This document shows, piece after piece, positions 33,983 through 42,764 of a DNA stretch of 64,000 nucleotides. Within the stretch, counting starts at the first letter, position 1, and each line of letters starts with the position of its first letter. The stretch comes from Stappia sp. MMSF_3263 (GTDB taxonomy: Bacteria > Pseudomonadota > Alphaproteobacteria > Rhizobiales > Stappiaceae): assembly GCF_030733745.1 (NCBI RefSeq), contig NZ_JASHIK010000021.1, positions 1-64,000 on the forward strand. The letters run 5' to 3'. A program made the translations under genes and the position numbers. The notes under the pieces were generated by a model. It saw only the letters and a program-made list of their open reading frames with translations. It was not told the origin of the DNA and did not search any database.

Positions 33983-34204
33983 TCACGTCTTTCCGGCGAG
34001 CGCATGGGCGACCAGCGCGTTGGCATGGCCGTGGCCAAGGCCATGGGTCTGCTTCAGCCAGTTCACCAGTTCCATGTGCTTCATGCCGTCCTGCGCGTGG
34101 ATCAGCGCGATCCACTCGCCGACAGGCCGGCCGTATGTCTTCTCGATGGAGGGGAAGTAGGAGGCCGGCCCCTTGACCTTCGGCTTTTCGTTCGATGTCG
34201 ACAT
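33983..34204 (-). CDS. DUF4287 domain protein
   Basis: The 73-residue protein consists almost entirely of a DUF4287 domain (GPASYFPSIEKTYGRPVGEWIALIHAQ...HMELVNWLKQTHGLGHGHANALVAHALA). Function is unknown. It lies 38 bp after the cupin gene on the same strand and is probably co-transcribed with it. Confidence 0.85.
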   Translation of the reverse strand: MSTSNEKPKVKGPASYFPSIEKTYGRPVGEWIALIHAQDGMKHMELVNWLKQTHGLGHGHANALVAHALAGKT

Positions 34205-34242
34205 GATCTTGTCCTTTCAAGAAACATGCGGCGCGCGGGTGC

Positions 34243-34584
34243 TCACAGGTCCTGCTGCCAGATGGTGTCGCTCGGATGGATGCAGATGATCTCGAGCCTG
34301 TCACTGCCGACATTGAGGAAACGATGCGGAACATCGGCCGGGGCGACGACGATGTCGCCGGCCGTGGCACGGATGCGCTCCTTGCCGACGGTGAACTCCG
34401 CCTCGCCCCGCTGCACCACCCAGGTCTCCCGATAGGGGTGCAGGTGAAGCCCCGAGCCCTTCCCCGGATCCTTGCGCGACAGGAACATCGACACCGGCGA
34501 GGCGAAATCGCGCCCCTCGAAACGCACGGTCTGGCTCTCGCCCGTTTCCAAACGATGGTGACGCTTGACGCGGGCAACGATCAT
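34243..34584 (-). CDS. Cupin domain protein
   Basis: The 113-residue single-domain cupin carries the metal-binding motif 1 (GLHLHPYRETWVVQRGEAEFTVG) and motif 2 (GDIVVAPADVPHRFLNVG) with the expected His, Glu and His residues. GGAGG precedes the ATG. It is divergent from the MarR gene at 34758, and two palindromes lie just upstream, so it is likely the target of that regulator. The ligand or reaction is unknown. Confidence 0.87.
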   Translation of the reverse strand: MIVARVKRHHRLETGESQTVRFEGRDFASPVSMFLSRKDPGKGSGLHLHPYRETWVVQRGEAEFTVGKERIRATAGDIVVAPADVPHRFLNVGSDRLEIICIHPSDTIWQQDL

Positions 34585-34595
34585 GGCAACCTCCA

Positions 34596-34648
34596 CTTGT
34601 CTTTGCGGGAAGATAAATGACAAGGATTTATCTTTGTGTAAAGATAAA
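34596..34648. promoter_or_regulatory. Tandem palindromes between cupin and MarR genes
   Basis: The better copy (34627-34648) has perfect 9-bp arms, TTTATCTTT and AAAGATAAA, around GTGT. A second copy with three mismatches lies at 34596-34617, offset by 31 bp or about three helical turns. Two MarR dimers could bind on one face of the DNA and control both divergent genes. Confidence 0.72.
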
Positions 34649-34757
34649 CCTCTCCGCGCCGAGGGAGTGCGCCACGTGCCCACGCCCGCTATAGCTGGAA
34701 CGAGCGGACAGGTGCGGCCCACAAAATGGCGAGGCGACCGGGCAGAAGGGAACGAGG

Positions 34758-35279
34758 ATGACGGGGAGCGCGATGGCGGATCATGTCGACAGGTTACGGG
34801 CACAATGGGCGCGGGAGATTCCCGGTCTCGACACCGAGCCAATGGCGATCCTGGGCCGTGCCCGGCGGCTTTCCCTGCTGGCGTCCGGCGGCATCGAGCG
34901 GACCTTCGCGAGCTTCGGACTGGATCGCGGCGAGTTCGACGTGATCTCGACCCTGCGCCGCGCCGGAGCGCCCTACCGGCTGACCCCGACGGAGCTCTAT
35001 TCGACGCTGATGATCTCCTCGGGGGGCCTGACACACCGCCTCGCCCGGCTGGAAAAGGCCGGGCTCGTCCTGCGCGAGAAATCGTCCAGCGACGGGCGCA
35101 GCCTGGAGGTCGTGTTGAGCGAGGCGGGCATCGCGCTTGCCGAACAGGCCTTCCGCGCCGACATGGCGGACGAGATGCGCCATCTCGCCCATCTAACCGC
35201 GGAGGAGCGCGAGATGCTGGCTGGCCTGCTGCGCAAGCTGCTCGCTGGCGTGGAGCACGAGGCGGACGGCGGGAGTTGA
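34758..35279 (+). CDS. MarR family transcriptional regulator
   Basis: The 173-residue protein has the MarR winged-helix core (LTPTELYSTLMISSGGLTHRLARLEKAGLVLREKSSSDGRSLEVVLSEAG). The N-terminal helix is longer than in small MarR proteins. An ATG at 34773 (MADHVDRL) is an alternative start. It is divergent from the cupin-DUF4287 pair and convergent with the VOC gene. It probably binds the palindromes at 34596-34648. Confidence 0.87.
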   Translation: MTGSAMADHVDRLRAQWAREIPGLDTEPMAILGRARRLSLLASGGIERTFASFGLDRGEFDVISTLRRAGAPYRLTPTELYSTLMISSGGLTHRLARLEKAGLVLREKSSSDGRSLEVVLSEAGIALAEQAFRADMADEMRHLAHLTAEEREMLAGLLRKLLAGVEHEADGGS

Positions 35280-35329
35280 CGCTCCCGCCGCGGGCCTATC
35301 GGCGGAGGCCGCCCCGCCCTGTCCTGAGT

Positions 35330-36208
35330 TCAGCCTGCCCGTATAAGCACCCGCGTGCCCCAGGGATCGTCGAGCCGGAGTTCGCCCTCCCCCGCGACTG
35401 CTTCCAGGCCGGCGGCCGCGGCCTTCTCGGCAAGGGCCTCAAGGCGCTCCCCGTCGCCGACCACGATCTCAAGCATCTCCAGGCCGGCATGGCCCGGCTT
35501 TCGCGGCGGCGCGCCACGGCTGTTCCAGATGTTGCCGGCAAGCTGGTGGTGATAGCCGCCCGAGCCGAAGAAGCTGGCGCCAGGGTAGCGCTTGGCAATG
35601 TCGAAGCCGAGAAGGCCGGCATAGAAGCGCTCGGCCTCGGCCGTGTCGCCGACCTGAAGATGGACATGGCCGACAATGGTGCCAGCCGGCGCGCCGGCCC
35701 ACCGGGTCCCGGCCGCCTCGGCGAGCAGGCTCTCCACATCCAGCGGATCGGTCGACATCTCGATATCGCCATTGGAGTCGGTCCAGCCGGCCGGCGGCCG
35801 GTCGGCATAGATCTCGATGCCGTTTCCTTCCGGATCGGCGAGATAGACCGCCTCGCTGACCTTGTGATCGGACGCGCCCTGAACACGCAGCCCCGCCTGC
35901 GCCGCGAATGCGAGCCAGCGGCCGAGATCGGCACGAGCGGGAAGCAGGAAGGCGGTGTGGAAGAGGCCGGCTCCGCCGCGCGGCGTGGCCTGCAAGGCCG
36001 GATCGCCATGCAGCTCCAGAAAAGGCGTGCCTCCGGCACCGAGCAGATGTGTCTCGCCGCGATCCTCGGCAAGCACCAGGCCGAGCGCGTCGCGGTAGAA
36101 GCCCGAGACGCGTTCAAGATCGCGCACGGCGAGGCGGACGCGGCCGATGCGCATGGGGGCGGCAGCCATGTCGAAACGGTCTGCCGGGGCAAGGGTGGTC
36201 GCGGTCAT
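35330..36208 (-). CDS. Two-domain VOC family protein (catechol 2,3-dioxygenase-like)
   Basis: The 292-residue protein contains two vicinal-oxygen-chelate domains, about residues 20-135 and 170-285. The second has the metal-ligand pattern GHVHLQV, YHHQLAGNIW and LEMLEIVV (His, His, Glu), and the first has FHTAFLLP and GIEIYADRP. This matches the CatE-type group of extradiol dioxygenases, though the substrate cannot be read from the sequence. It lies beside a MarR gene, an arrangement common for quinone- or catechol-responsive systems. Confidence 0.82.
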   Translation of the reverse strand: MTATTLAPADRFDMAAAPMRIGRVRLAVRDLERVSGFYRDALGLVLAEDRGETHLLGAGGTPFLELHGDPALQATPRGGAGLFHTAFLLPARADLGRWLAFAAQAGLRVQGASDHKVSEAVYLADPEGNGIEIYADRPPAGWTDSNGDIEMSTDPLDVESLLAEAAGTRWAGAPAGTIVGHVHLQVGDTAEAERFYAGLLGFDIAKRYPGASFFGSGGYHHQLAGNIWNSRGAPPRKPGHAGLEMLEIVVGDGERLEALAEKAAAAGLEAVAGEGELRLDDPWGTRVLIRAG

Positions 36209-36403
36209 CGTCGATCTCCGGTCAAAAGGCGCAGGTGTGACACCGGCACCAATCCTCTTGTCCGGAAATCTGGTTTAATCGACAAGCAAATACAATACCG
36301 CGATCAATGACAGCATCGTTCGAGAAAGGTGAACGATGCACCTTGACCCGCCAGGCGGACCGCCCTGACCAACGCCAATCCCAGCCGATGCGGCCGGCGC
36401 ACC

Positions 36404-38122
36404 TCAGGCGGCCGCGAACCGGGCAAGGAATTCGTCGACGGAGGCGCGAAGGCTGGCCGCCTCCCGGTGCACGGTCCGCGACAGTTCGCGGACGGCGGCC
36501 GCGCTCTCACCGGAATGGTCAATGGCGGCGGACATCTCACCCATGGTGTCGGCCACCTCGCTGGTGCGCGCGGAGGCCTGCTGCGCGTGCTGGCTGATAT
36601 CGTTGGTCGCGCCGCCCTGCTGGGCGACGGCCTCGGCGATCGAGCCGGTGAACCCGTCGATGTCCTGCATGGTGCGGGTGATCTCGCCGATCGCCTCGAC
36701 CGCCTCGTCGGTGGAGGCCTGGATGGCGGCAATCTGCGAACCGATCTCTTCCGTTGCCTTCGAGGTTTGCGTCGCCAGTTCCTTCACCTCCGCAGCGACG
36801 ACCGCGAACCCCTTGCCGGCCTCGCCGGCGCGCGCCGCCTCGATGGTGGCGTTGAGGGCGAGAAGATTGGTCTGTTCGGCAATCGCCTGGATCAGCGTCA
36901 CCACTTCGCCGATCTTGGTGGCGCCCGCGGCAAGATGCGAAACGGTCTCGTTGGTCTTGTGGGCATGGCCCGAGGCACGGGTCACGACTTCCGTGGTGGA
37001 AGACACCTGGCGCGCGATCTCCGAGATCGAGGAACTCAGCTCCTCCGCCGCCGCGGCCACCGTCTGGACGTTGTCCGACGCGTGTCGCGAGGAACTCGTC
37101 GTGCTTTGTGAAAGCTCGCTGGACCGCTCCGTCATCCGGTCGAGCGTATCGACGGCACCGAGAAGACTGGCCGCGGCGCTATCGAGACTGTCGAAATAGG
37201 CCTGTGTCGTCTCGTGGAAGGCCTCGGCCGTCTGCTTCTGGAGCGCCTTCTGCTCGGTCGCGCGATGCGCCTCGCTCTCCGTCGCCCGGGCGGCAAGCTC
37301 GCGCTGGTGGACAACACCTTCCCGGAACTGGCCCAGCGTCTCGCGCAGTCGCCCAAGTTCGTCATTGGCCGTCCAGCCGGGAACCGGCCGGTCGGTGTCG
37401 CCATCCGCATAAGCGCGCGCCACCTTGTCCAGGTCGCGCAGACGCGAGGCAATGAAGCGCTGTATGTAGAACAGGCCGCCGAGAAGCACGGCCAGCATCA
37501 TGCCGAACCCGGCAAGACCGATGACACGGGCGGTCTCCGTCTCGCGGCGCAGATCGGCAAGGCTTGCCGCCATCTGCCCGTGGATGAGTTCCTCGGCCTC
37601 GTCGGCGCGGGCGATAAACCGCTCGAAGGTCTGGTCGAAGAGCTCATCGGCCTGCGAACCGGCAGCCTCTCCGCTGTCCTGTCCCGCTGCCAGCGACGAA
37701 TATCGCTTGCGCGCGACCTCCTCGAACACGTCGATCTGCGCGCCGACATCCTGCATGATCGCGCGAACCGCCGCATTGTCACTCGGATAGAACGTCCCCT
37801 CGTCGTTGCGCCCGCCCTCGAGAACGGCTTTCGCGTAGAAACGCGCCTCGCCGATCAGCCGCCAGACCTCGTCGATGCTCTCGCCGTCATCGCCGGACAT
37901 GATCTCCTCGAACAGGAGATGCGCATGCGTTGCCGTCAGCTTGATCTCCATCGCCGCATCGGCGAGCGGCGCTTCCCGTTCACCAAGGGAGATGCCGTTC
38001 TCGCCAACGCGCTGGGTCGCGTTGAACGACAGCAGGCTGGCGACGACGGACACACCGATGAGAAGGACCATCGTCGCTCCCATCTTGTGCGCCACTCCGA
38101 TATTCAGGCTGATTTTCCGCAT
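36404..38122 (-). CDS. Methyl-accepting chemotaxis protein
   Basis: The 572-residue receptor has an N-terminal transmembrane segment, a periplasmic helical region of about 150 residues, a second transmembrane segment ([22 protein letters not shown]), a HAMP domain and a cytoplasmic signalling domain. The conserved hairpin tip [21 protein letters not shown] is intact. There is no C-terminal pentapeptide for CheR binding. I prefer the ATG at 38122, which has GGAG sites upstream, over the one at 38140. The ligand is unknown. Confidence 0.92.
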   Translation of the reverse strand: MRKISLNIGVAHKMGATMVLLIGVSVVASLLSFNATQRVGENGISLGEREAPLADAAMEIKLTATHAHLLFEEIMSGDDGESIDEVWRLIGEARFYAKAVLEGGRNDEGTFYPSDNAAVRAIMQDVGAQIDVFEEVARKRYSSLAAGQDSGEAAGSQADELFDQTFERFIARADEAEELIHGQMAASLADLRRETETARVIGLAGFGMMLAVLLGGLFYIQRFIASRLRDLDKVARAYADGDTDRPVPGWTANDELGRLRETLGQFREGVVHQRELAARATESEAHRATEQKALQKQTAEAFHETTQAYFDSLDSAAASLLGAVDTLDRMTERSSELSQSTTSSSRHASDNVQTVAAAAEELSSSISEIARQVSSTTEVVTRASGHAHKTNETVSHLAAGATKIGEVVTLIQAIAEQTNLLALNATIEAARAGEAGKGFAVVAAEVKELATQTSKATEEIGSQIAAIQASTDEAVEAIGEITRTMQDIDGFTGSIAEAVAQQGGATNDISQHAQQASARTSEVADTMGEMSAAIDHSGESAAAVRELSRTVHREAASLRASVDEFLARFAAA

Positions 38123-38347
38123 ATTCTCCGCTCCGGTCATCGCACCGCAACGTCAAGGTTCCGGAGAAATACGTAAAGAAGCGGTAAAATGCCGCAAGGG
38201 CAGAACAAACGTCTGTCCGATATGACAGAATCGGTGCCATCCCCAGATTCGTTCGAATCAGGGCTTTAAAAAACACGATTTCCCGGCCAAGGGGCGAAAC
38301 ACGGCCACGCGGGGAGAGGCAAGCATGTCTCCCCGCGCGGCCGACCG

Positions 38348-38373
38348 CCGCGCGCCCGCGCCAGGGCGCGCGG
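38348..38373 (-). terminator. GC-rich hairpin after the fasciclin gene
   Basis: A perfect 10-bp stem (CCGCGCGCCC with GGGCGCGCGG) and a 6-nt loop lie about 30 bp after the fasciclin stop on the minus strand. No U-tract follows, so this is only a candidate terminator or 3' stabiliser. Confidence 0.45.
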
Positions 38374-38403
38374 TGGGTCTCTTCGTGACCTGAAGCGCGG
38401 GCC

Positions 38404-38964
38404 TTACGAGGCCGGCAGCAGCACGGTGTCGACCACGTGGATGACGCCGTTCGACTGGTCGACATCGGCGATGGTGACGGTCGCCATGTTGCCCTGGCCG
38501 TCCTCGATCATGATCTTGCCGTCCTTGGTGCGAGCGGTGAACTCGCAACCGCCGACGGTCTTGACCGGATGGGCTCCGCCATCATCCGCGATCATCTTGT
38601 TGATCGCCGAGGACATGGCATCGGCGGCCACCACGTGGCAGGTCAGGATCCTGGTGAGCTGGTCCTTGTTTTCCGGCTTCAGCAGCGTGGCGACTGTCCC
38701 CTCGGGCAGCTTGTCGAAAGCGGCATTGGTCGGGGCGAACACCGTGAACGGCCCCTCGCCCTGCAGCGTCTCGACGAGGCCGGCGGCCTTGACCGCGGCG
38801 ACGAGGGTCGTGTGATCCTTCGAGTTGACGGCATTCTCGACGATGTTCTTTTCCGCATACATCGGTGCGCCGCCGACCATCGGGTTGTCGGCGAAGGCGG
38901 CAGGGGCGGCCAGCGTGGCGGCGAAGGCGGCGGAAACGAGAAGCTTTGCAGAACGCGTGAACAT
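38404..38964 (-). CDS. Secreted fasciclin (FAS1) domain protein
   Basis: The 186-residue protein has a signal peptide (cleavage near AAFADN) and one FAS1 domain with the H1 box GPFTVFAPTNAAFDKLP and the H2-like GVIHVVDTVLLP. Such proteins mediate adhesion or are stress-linked envelope proteins. AGGAG precedes the ATG. It lies just downstream of the sigma/anti-sigma pair on the same strand, with its own ECF-like promoter at 39042-39067, so it is probably a member of that regulon. Confidence 0.92.
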   Translation of the reverse strand: MFTRSAKLLVSAAFAATLAAPAAFADNPMVGGAPMYAEKNIVENAVNSKDHTTLVAAVKAAGLVETLQGEGPFTVFAPTNAAFDKLPEGTVATLLKPENKDQLTRILTCHVVAADAMSSAINKMIADDGGAHPVKTVGGCEFTARTKDGKIMIEDGQGNMATVTIADVDQSNGVIHVVDTVLLPAS

Positions 38965-39041
38965 GAAGTTTCTCCTGTGAATTCGTTTTGACGGTGCCGG
39001 GCGGCGGCTTGGAGCACGCCTTTTCCCGACACATCAGGAGC

Positions 39042-39067
39042 TACCGGAGGATGTCCGGAAAGGTTTC
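39042..39067 (-). promoter_or_regulatory. ECF-type promoter of the fasciclin gene (predicted)
   Basis: On the minus strand GAAACC and CGGTA are separated by 15 bp, about 78 bp before the fasciclin start. The preceding TG and following TTT, and the trailing GCT, also resemble the promoter at 40727-40752. Confidence 0.7.
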
Positions 39068-39200
39068 AGTCCGAACGATCACGGGTTCGTGAGATAACGA
39101 GGCAAGCAGCCACGGGACGGGGAGCACGACGCACGCGTCGTCCCGCCGGGATACCGGCGGCGGCTGTCACGAGATGGTTCAGGAAGCTCCGCGCCGGCCG

Positions 39201-39938
39201 TCAGTCGCGGATCAGCTGACCGGAATAGACGACGGGGCCTGTCGGGGCGCCGGTCGCCGACCCGCCCGCCGGCTCGACGCTGACCGCAAGCACGGCATCT
39301 TCGGCGAGCGATCCAAGATCGAGATCGGCGGTCACCCGGTGCTCGGCATCGATCACGCCGAGCGAACGGGGCTGCGCACCGGGTGCCACATACCAGAGCT
39401 CGAGATCGCGCCCCTCGGGCTTTTCCGCCGCGACCGGGCGGACGCTGACGGTGCCGGAGGCAAGGTCCACGCGCACGATAAGCGCCGGCAGGCCGGCATC
39501 GCGATTGACCACGGCGACATAGTTGCCGCCGTCGCCGGCGGGTACAGCGGCAGGGTCGAAGAGCGGGCGTGCCATGTAGCCGCCGCCAAGTCCGAGGCAG
39601 AGCGCGATGATACCGGCGAGCCAGACCGGCGCGGCTGCGGACGGGCGCGCGGATGGCACGGGAGCAGGAGCACCCGGGAATGCCGGTTCGCCCGCACGGG
39701 CGCCGGACGACTGCGGGTCCGCCCCGATCTCGGCAAGGACGCGTTCCAGGATGCCAGCGGGCGGCGCGATCTCCACGGTGCCGGCGCCAAGGGGCCCAAG
39801 CCGGTGTTCCCACATGCCGATCTCGGCGTCGAGACGGTCGTCCCCGGCACGCAGGTGCTCGACCCGGCGGCGCTCCGCCAGGGACAGCGTGCCGAGCACA
39901 TACTCGCCGGCCAGGATTGTGCGTTCCTCGTCCGTCAT
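39201..39938 (-). CDS. Anti-sigma factor, RskA-like
   Basis: The 245-residue membrane protein has a cytoplasmic N-terminal anti-sigma region (ILAGEYVLGTLSLAERRRVEHL, DAEIGMWEHRLGPL), one transmembrane segment (VWLAGIIALCLGLGGGYMA, about residues 105-124) and a periplasmic domain ending in ELWYVAPGAQPRSLGVID, as in the RskA family. It should hold the partner sigma factor at the membrane until a signal releases it. Its start overlaps the sigma-factor stop by 4 nt. Confidence 0.9.
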   Translation of the reverse strand: MTDEERTILAGEYVLGTLSLAERRRVEHLRAGDDRLDAEIGMWEHRLGPLGAGTVEIAPPAGILERVLAEIGADPQSSGARAGEPAFPGAPAPVPSARPSAAAPVWLAGIIALCLGLGGGYMARPLFDPAAVPAGDGGNYVAVVNRDAGLPALIVRVDLASGTVSVRPVAAEKPEGRDLELWYVAPGAQPRSLGVIDAEHRVTADLDLGSLAEDAVLAVSVEPAGGSATGAPTGPVVYSGQLIRD

Positions 39939-40567
39939 CGGTCACCCAAACAGGCTTTCAGGGCGATCAGGCCCCGATGCAGCCATGTCTTGATCGTTCC
40001 GACCGGACGGTCGAAACGCTCGCTCAGATCCTCGCGGGAATAGCCTTCGTAATAGGCATAGAGGACGCAGCGCCTCTGGTCCGTCTCCAGAAGATCGAGG
40101 CATGCCCGCAGCGCGCCCAGATCCCATGGAGCGGGATGTTCCGTCTGGTCGGCGAGGCGTTCGAGGATGTCGCCATCCTCGGCCCCCTGCCCGTCCCCCG
40201 ATGCGCCGGTCGTGGTCAGCGCGCCCGGGAGGCCTGTTCTTGCACTTGTTCGCAACTCATCGATCGCCGCATTCCGGGCAACGGCCGCCAGCCAGGATAT
40301 CGGCCGGGCGCGCGCCTCGTCGAAGCTGTCCGCATAGCGCCAGATCCGCACATAGGCGTTCTGCAACACATCCTCGGAAATGCTCCTGTCCCTGCAGATA
40401 CTGACGATGACGCCGAAAAGTTTCGCGCTGGTTCGCGCGTAAAGCGTCTCGAAGGCCGCACGCTCTCCCGCAGCGACACGGGCGAGCAGCACGGCAAGGT
40501 CGTCGCCGGCGGAGGCGCCAGTCGCGGAACGCGGTTTATCGGGATTGTCGCCCGGCGAAAGGGTCAT
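39935..40567 (-). CDS. ECF RNA polymerase sigma factor
   Basis: The roughly 210-residue protein has sigma region 2 (AFETLYARTSAKLFGVIVSICRD...YVRIWRYADSFD) and region 4 (YYEGYSREDLSERFDRPVGTIKTWLHRGLIALKACL). I use the ATG at 40567 (MTLSPGDNPDK); an earlier in-frame ATG gives 231 residues with an implausible hydrophobic start. It is coupled to the RskA-like anti-sigma gene and flanked by two genes that share a promoter motif, which I infer is its target. Confidence 0.9.
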   Translation of the reverse strand: MTLSPGDNPDKPRSATGASAGDDLAVLLARVAAGERAAFETLYARTSAKLFGVIVSICRDRSISEDVLQNAYVRIWRYADSFDEARARPISWLAAVARNAAIDELRTSARTGLPGALTTTGASGDGQGAEDGDILERLADQTEHPAPWDLGALRACLDLLETDQRRCVLYAYYEGYSREDLSERFDRPVGTIKTWLHRGLIALKACLGDR

Positions 40568-40726
40568 GAACAGATGGCTCCAGAACGCACAATCTATGAC
40601 AAGAACGGCCCGGGTGTCGATCTTGCGCAAAGCGCAAGGCCCGTCCCCGTCTTTCCCGATACGCGGCGCGGAACCGAGCGGACCTAATTCACATCGCGCG
40701 CCGTCGGGATTTTTTTCCGCCTTGTT

Positions 40727-40752
40727 GAAACCTTTTCCGCCACCGGCCGGTA
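40727..40752 (+). promoter_or_regulatory. ECF-type promoter of the DUF7282 gene (predicted)
   Basis: GAAACC (40727-40732) and CGGTA (40748-40752) are separated by 15 bp, about 70 bp before the gene start at 40823. The match to the promoter of the fasciclin gene includes the spacing and parts of the spacer (TTT, CCG). Confidence 0.7.
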
Positions 40753-40822
40753 ACTAAGCCAAGCACGGAGGAAAACCGCTGCTTTCAAGAACACTTAAGT
40801 GCAAGCAAACACAGGAGTTGTC

Positions 40823-41230
40823 ATGAAACGCATTCTTCTCACCCTCGCCCTGGTCACCGCCGCCGGCACCGCCTCCGCGGACATGGGCAAGATGGGCGTC
40901 GAGGCTATGGACCAGTCGGTCGCCAACGGCATCGTTTCCGCGGCCAAGGTGACCGCGACCGACAATGGCTGGCTCGTCGTCCACCGCACCGACGACACCA
41001 TGAAGCCGGGGCCGGTTGTCGCCTATGCACCGATCCGCTCGGGCGAAACCATGGACGTCGCGGCAATCCTGACCGAGCCGGTCGCCTCGGGCGACAAGCT
41101 GATGCTGATGATCCACGGCGAGGACGGCGGCATGAAGACCGGCGCGTTCGAATACACGCTGGGCGCCAAGGAAGACGGCCCGGTGCGTGTCGACGGCAAG
41201 CTGGTGATGACCGTCATCACCGCCCAGTAA
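40823..41230 (+). CDS. Secreted DUF7282-like protein
   Basis: The 135-residue protein has a signal peptide (cleavage near TASADMG) and a mature domain with WLVVHRTDDTMKPGPVVAYAPI and LMLMIHGEDGGMKTGAFEYTLG, which fits the DUF7282 pattern. Function is unknown. I start at the ATG at 40823, preceded by AGGAG; an ATG at 40799 is in frame but lacks such a site. It is divergent from the sigma gene, has an ECF-like promoter and ends before a strong terminator. Confidence 0.8.
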   Translation: MKRILLTLALVTAAGTASADMGKMGVEAMDQSVANGIVSAAKVTATDNGWLVVHRTDDTMKPGPVVAYAPIRSGETMDVAAILTEPVASGDKLMLMIHGEDGGMKTGAFEYTLGAKEDGPVRVDGKLVMTVITAQ

Positions 41231-41308
41231 GGCCGACACGGACAGCCTGTCCGCGCGGGGCACGCCCCATCGGCTCCTCCTCCAGAGACCTCGCGCCGGC
41301 CGGCAGGG

Positions 41309-41337
41309 AAAGGGCGATCCGCAAGGATCGCCCTTTT
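41309..41337 (+). terminator. Rho-independent terminator
   Basis: AAAGGGCGATCC and GGATCGCCCTTT form a 12-bp stem with a GCAA tetraloop, followed by T residues, 79 bp after the DUF7282 gene. This is a strong intrinsic terminator. Confidence 0.9.
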
Positions 41338-41466
41338 CGCATTGCCGCCGCCCCGACACGCCGCTGCCCGGAACCCTGTCCAGATTTTGCCCTGAAACGT
41401 CCCTATGCTGACCGGCAAGCGCCTTGAGCCAACAGGCGCGCCGAACAACAAGGGGCCCGGAAGCGC

Positions 41467-42531
41467 ATGAGTTTTTCCCGACAATCCGGTATTCGCGCCG
41501 TCATGGTGCTGGCACTCGCGGTCACAGGCGGGGCAACGGGAACCGCCTGGGATCGGGCCCTTGCCTCAGAGACGGCCTTCAAGGAGAAGCCGGTGAAGAT
41601 CATCGGAACCGCCGCCTATCGCGAGCGTATCGCGGTGAGCAGCGACGCCGAGCTTGTCGTCGAGCTGCGCGAAAGCCCCTCGCTTGGCGACGATCCGGAA
41701 GCCGGCCGCCTGATCGCCAGCCGCAGCAGCCGCCTGGAAGGCCGGCAGGTTCCCGCCCCCTTCTTCCTCAAGGTCGACAGCACACTCCTTGTCCCGGGAA
41801 CGCCCTACGCGTTGCGGATCGAGCTGTCGGATCCCGGGCAGCCCGGCTGGGAATCGCAACCGGTCAAGGTGGTGCCCCGGAGCGGCGAGGAACACGACAC
41901 CGGCGCGATCACGCTGACGCGTACCGAGGCCCTTACGTTCACCTCGACGCTGGTCTGCGGCGATATCACCGCCCGGTTCGGAATGCGCGACGAGCGTCCC
42001 GTGCTGCAGGTGGCGGACGAGGAATTCACACTCCGGCAAGTGGAAAGTGCCTCGGGGGCGAAATACGAGGCGGAGGGCGATCCCAGCACGGGTTTCTGGA
42101 GCAAGGGCGAGACGGCGCTCGTTACCCTGCGCGGCAAGCAACTGCCCGAATGCGAGTTGACCGCAACGAAGACACGGGCACCGGCCGGACTGGATCTGCT
42201 GCCCGGTTCCGACTGGGTGGTGGAGGACATCGCCAAGGGCGGGATCATCGACTTCTCGCGGGTCACGCTGGCATTCACGCGCGAGGGCACGCTTGGCGGA
42301 CGGGCGACCTGCAACAGCTATTCGACCCGCTTCGCCACCAACGGAGAGCGCATCTCGGTCGATCACCGGACGGTGGCGACGATGATGGCCTGCGCGCCGG
42401 CATTGATGAACCAGGAGGCGAAGTTCCTGTCCCTGCTGCCGACCGTGACGGACTGGCGGATCGACGAGACCGGCGCGTTGCTGCTTTCAGCCGGCGAGGA
42501 ACTGGTCGTCAAGGCGCGCCGCGACGGATAG
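41467..42531 (+). CDS. Secreted protein with YbaY-, MliC- and META-like domains
   Basis: The 354-residue exported protein appears to join three small envelope domains: an N-terminal YbaY-like beta domain (about 40-145, IGTAAYRERIAVSSDAELVVEL), a middle MliC-like lysozyme-inhibitor domain (about 155-235, FTSTLVCGDITARFG...WSKGETALVTLRG) and a C-terminal META/HslJ domain (about 240-350, GSDWVVEDI...GGRATCNSYSTRF). The signal peptide ends near ALASE. The combination suggests an envelope-stress or lysozyme-resistance role. It stands alone between two opposite genes. Confidence 0.82.
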   Translation: MSFSRQSGIRAVMVLALAVTGGATGTAWDRALASETAFKEKPVKIIGTAAYRERIAVSSDAELVVELRESPSLGDDPEAGRLIASRSSRLEGRQVPAPFFLKVDSTLLVPGTPYALRIELSDPGQPGWESQPVKVVPRSGEEHDTGAITLTRTEALTFTSTLVCGDITARFGMRDERPVLQVADEEFTLRQVESASGAKYEAEGDPSTGFWSKGETALVTLRGKQLPECELTATKTRAPAGLDLLPGSDWVVEDIAKGGIIDFSRVTLAFTREGTLGGRATCNSYSTRFATNGERISVDHRTVATMMACAPALMNQEAKFLSLLPTVTDWRIDETGALLLSAGEELVVKARRDG

Positions 42532-42554
42532 GGCCCGCCTCCGCCGGCCGGCCG

Positions 42555-42764
42555 TCAATCGGTCGCCAGCATCACCTCGGACGCCTTGACGATAACGTGC
42601 ACCTCGCCGCCGACGGCGATGCCCAGATCCGCCACCGCATCGGAGGTGATCATCGAGGTGATGACGTTGCCGGCGCCGATATCGACACGAACCTGGCTGT
42701 TGACCGGGCCTTCCTTGATCTCGAGAACCTTGCCCTTGATGACGTTGCGGGCGCTGATCTTCAT
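42555..42764 (-). CDS. Molbindin, single TOBE domain
   Basis: The 69-residue protein is one TOBE/Mop domain (SARNVIKGKVLEIKEGPVNSQVRVDIG...LGIAVGGEVHVIVKASEVML). Molbindins assemble into hexamers that bind molybdate or tungstate and buffer the cytoplasmic pool. Its ATG overlaps the stop of the permease gene by 4 nt, so transport and storage are co-expressed. It could also act as a sensor domain. Confidence 0.92.
   Translation of the reverse strand: MKISARNVIKGKVLEIKEGPVNSQVRVDIGAGNVITSMITSDAVADLGIAVGGEVHVIVKASEVMLATD

Noticed and set aside
33565-34044. A 159-residue reading of the AbiEi-like gene.
   Set aside because: The first half is Arg/Gly/Glu-rich with no family pattern and overlaps the DUF4287 gene; only the last 77 residues show a winged-helix pattern.
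29610-34250. A direct repeat of the tRNA-Asn 3' end marking the right end of an island.
   Set aside because: No copy of GGTTCGAATCC or the acceptor end was found by reading to 34250, so attachment sites cannot be claimed.
39935-40567. The ECF sigma factor as the missing RpoE partner of ChrR.
   Set aside because: It is coupled to an RskA-like membrane anti-sigma factor and its region 4 differs from the RpoE/ECF11 type; it is also about 19 kb away.
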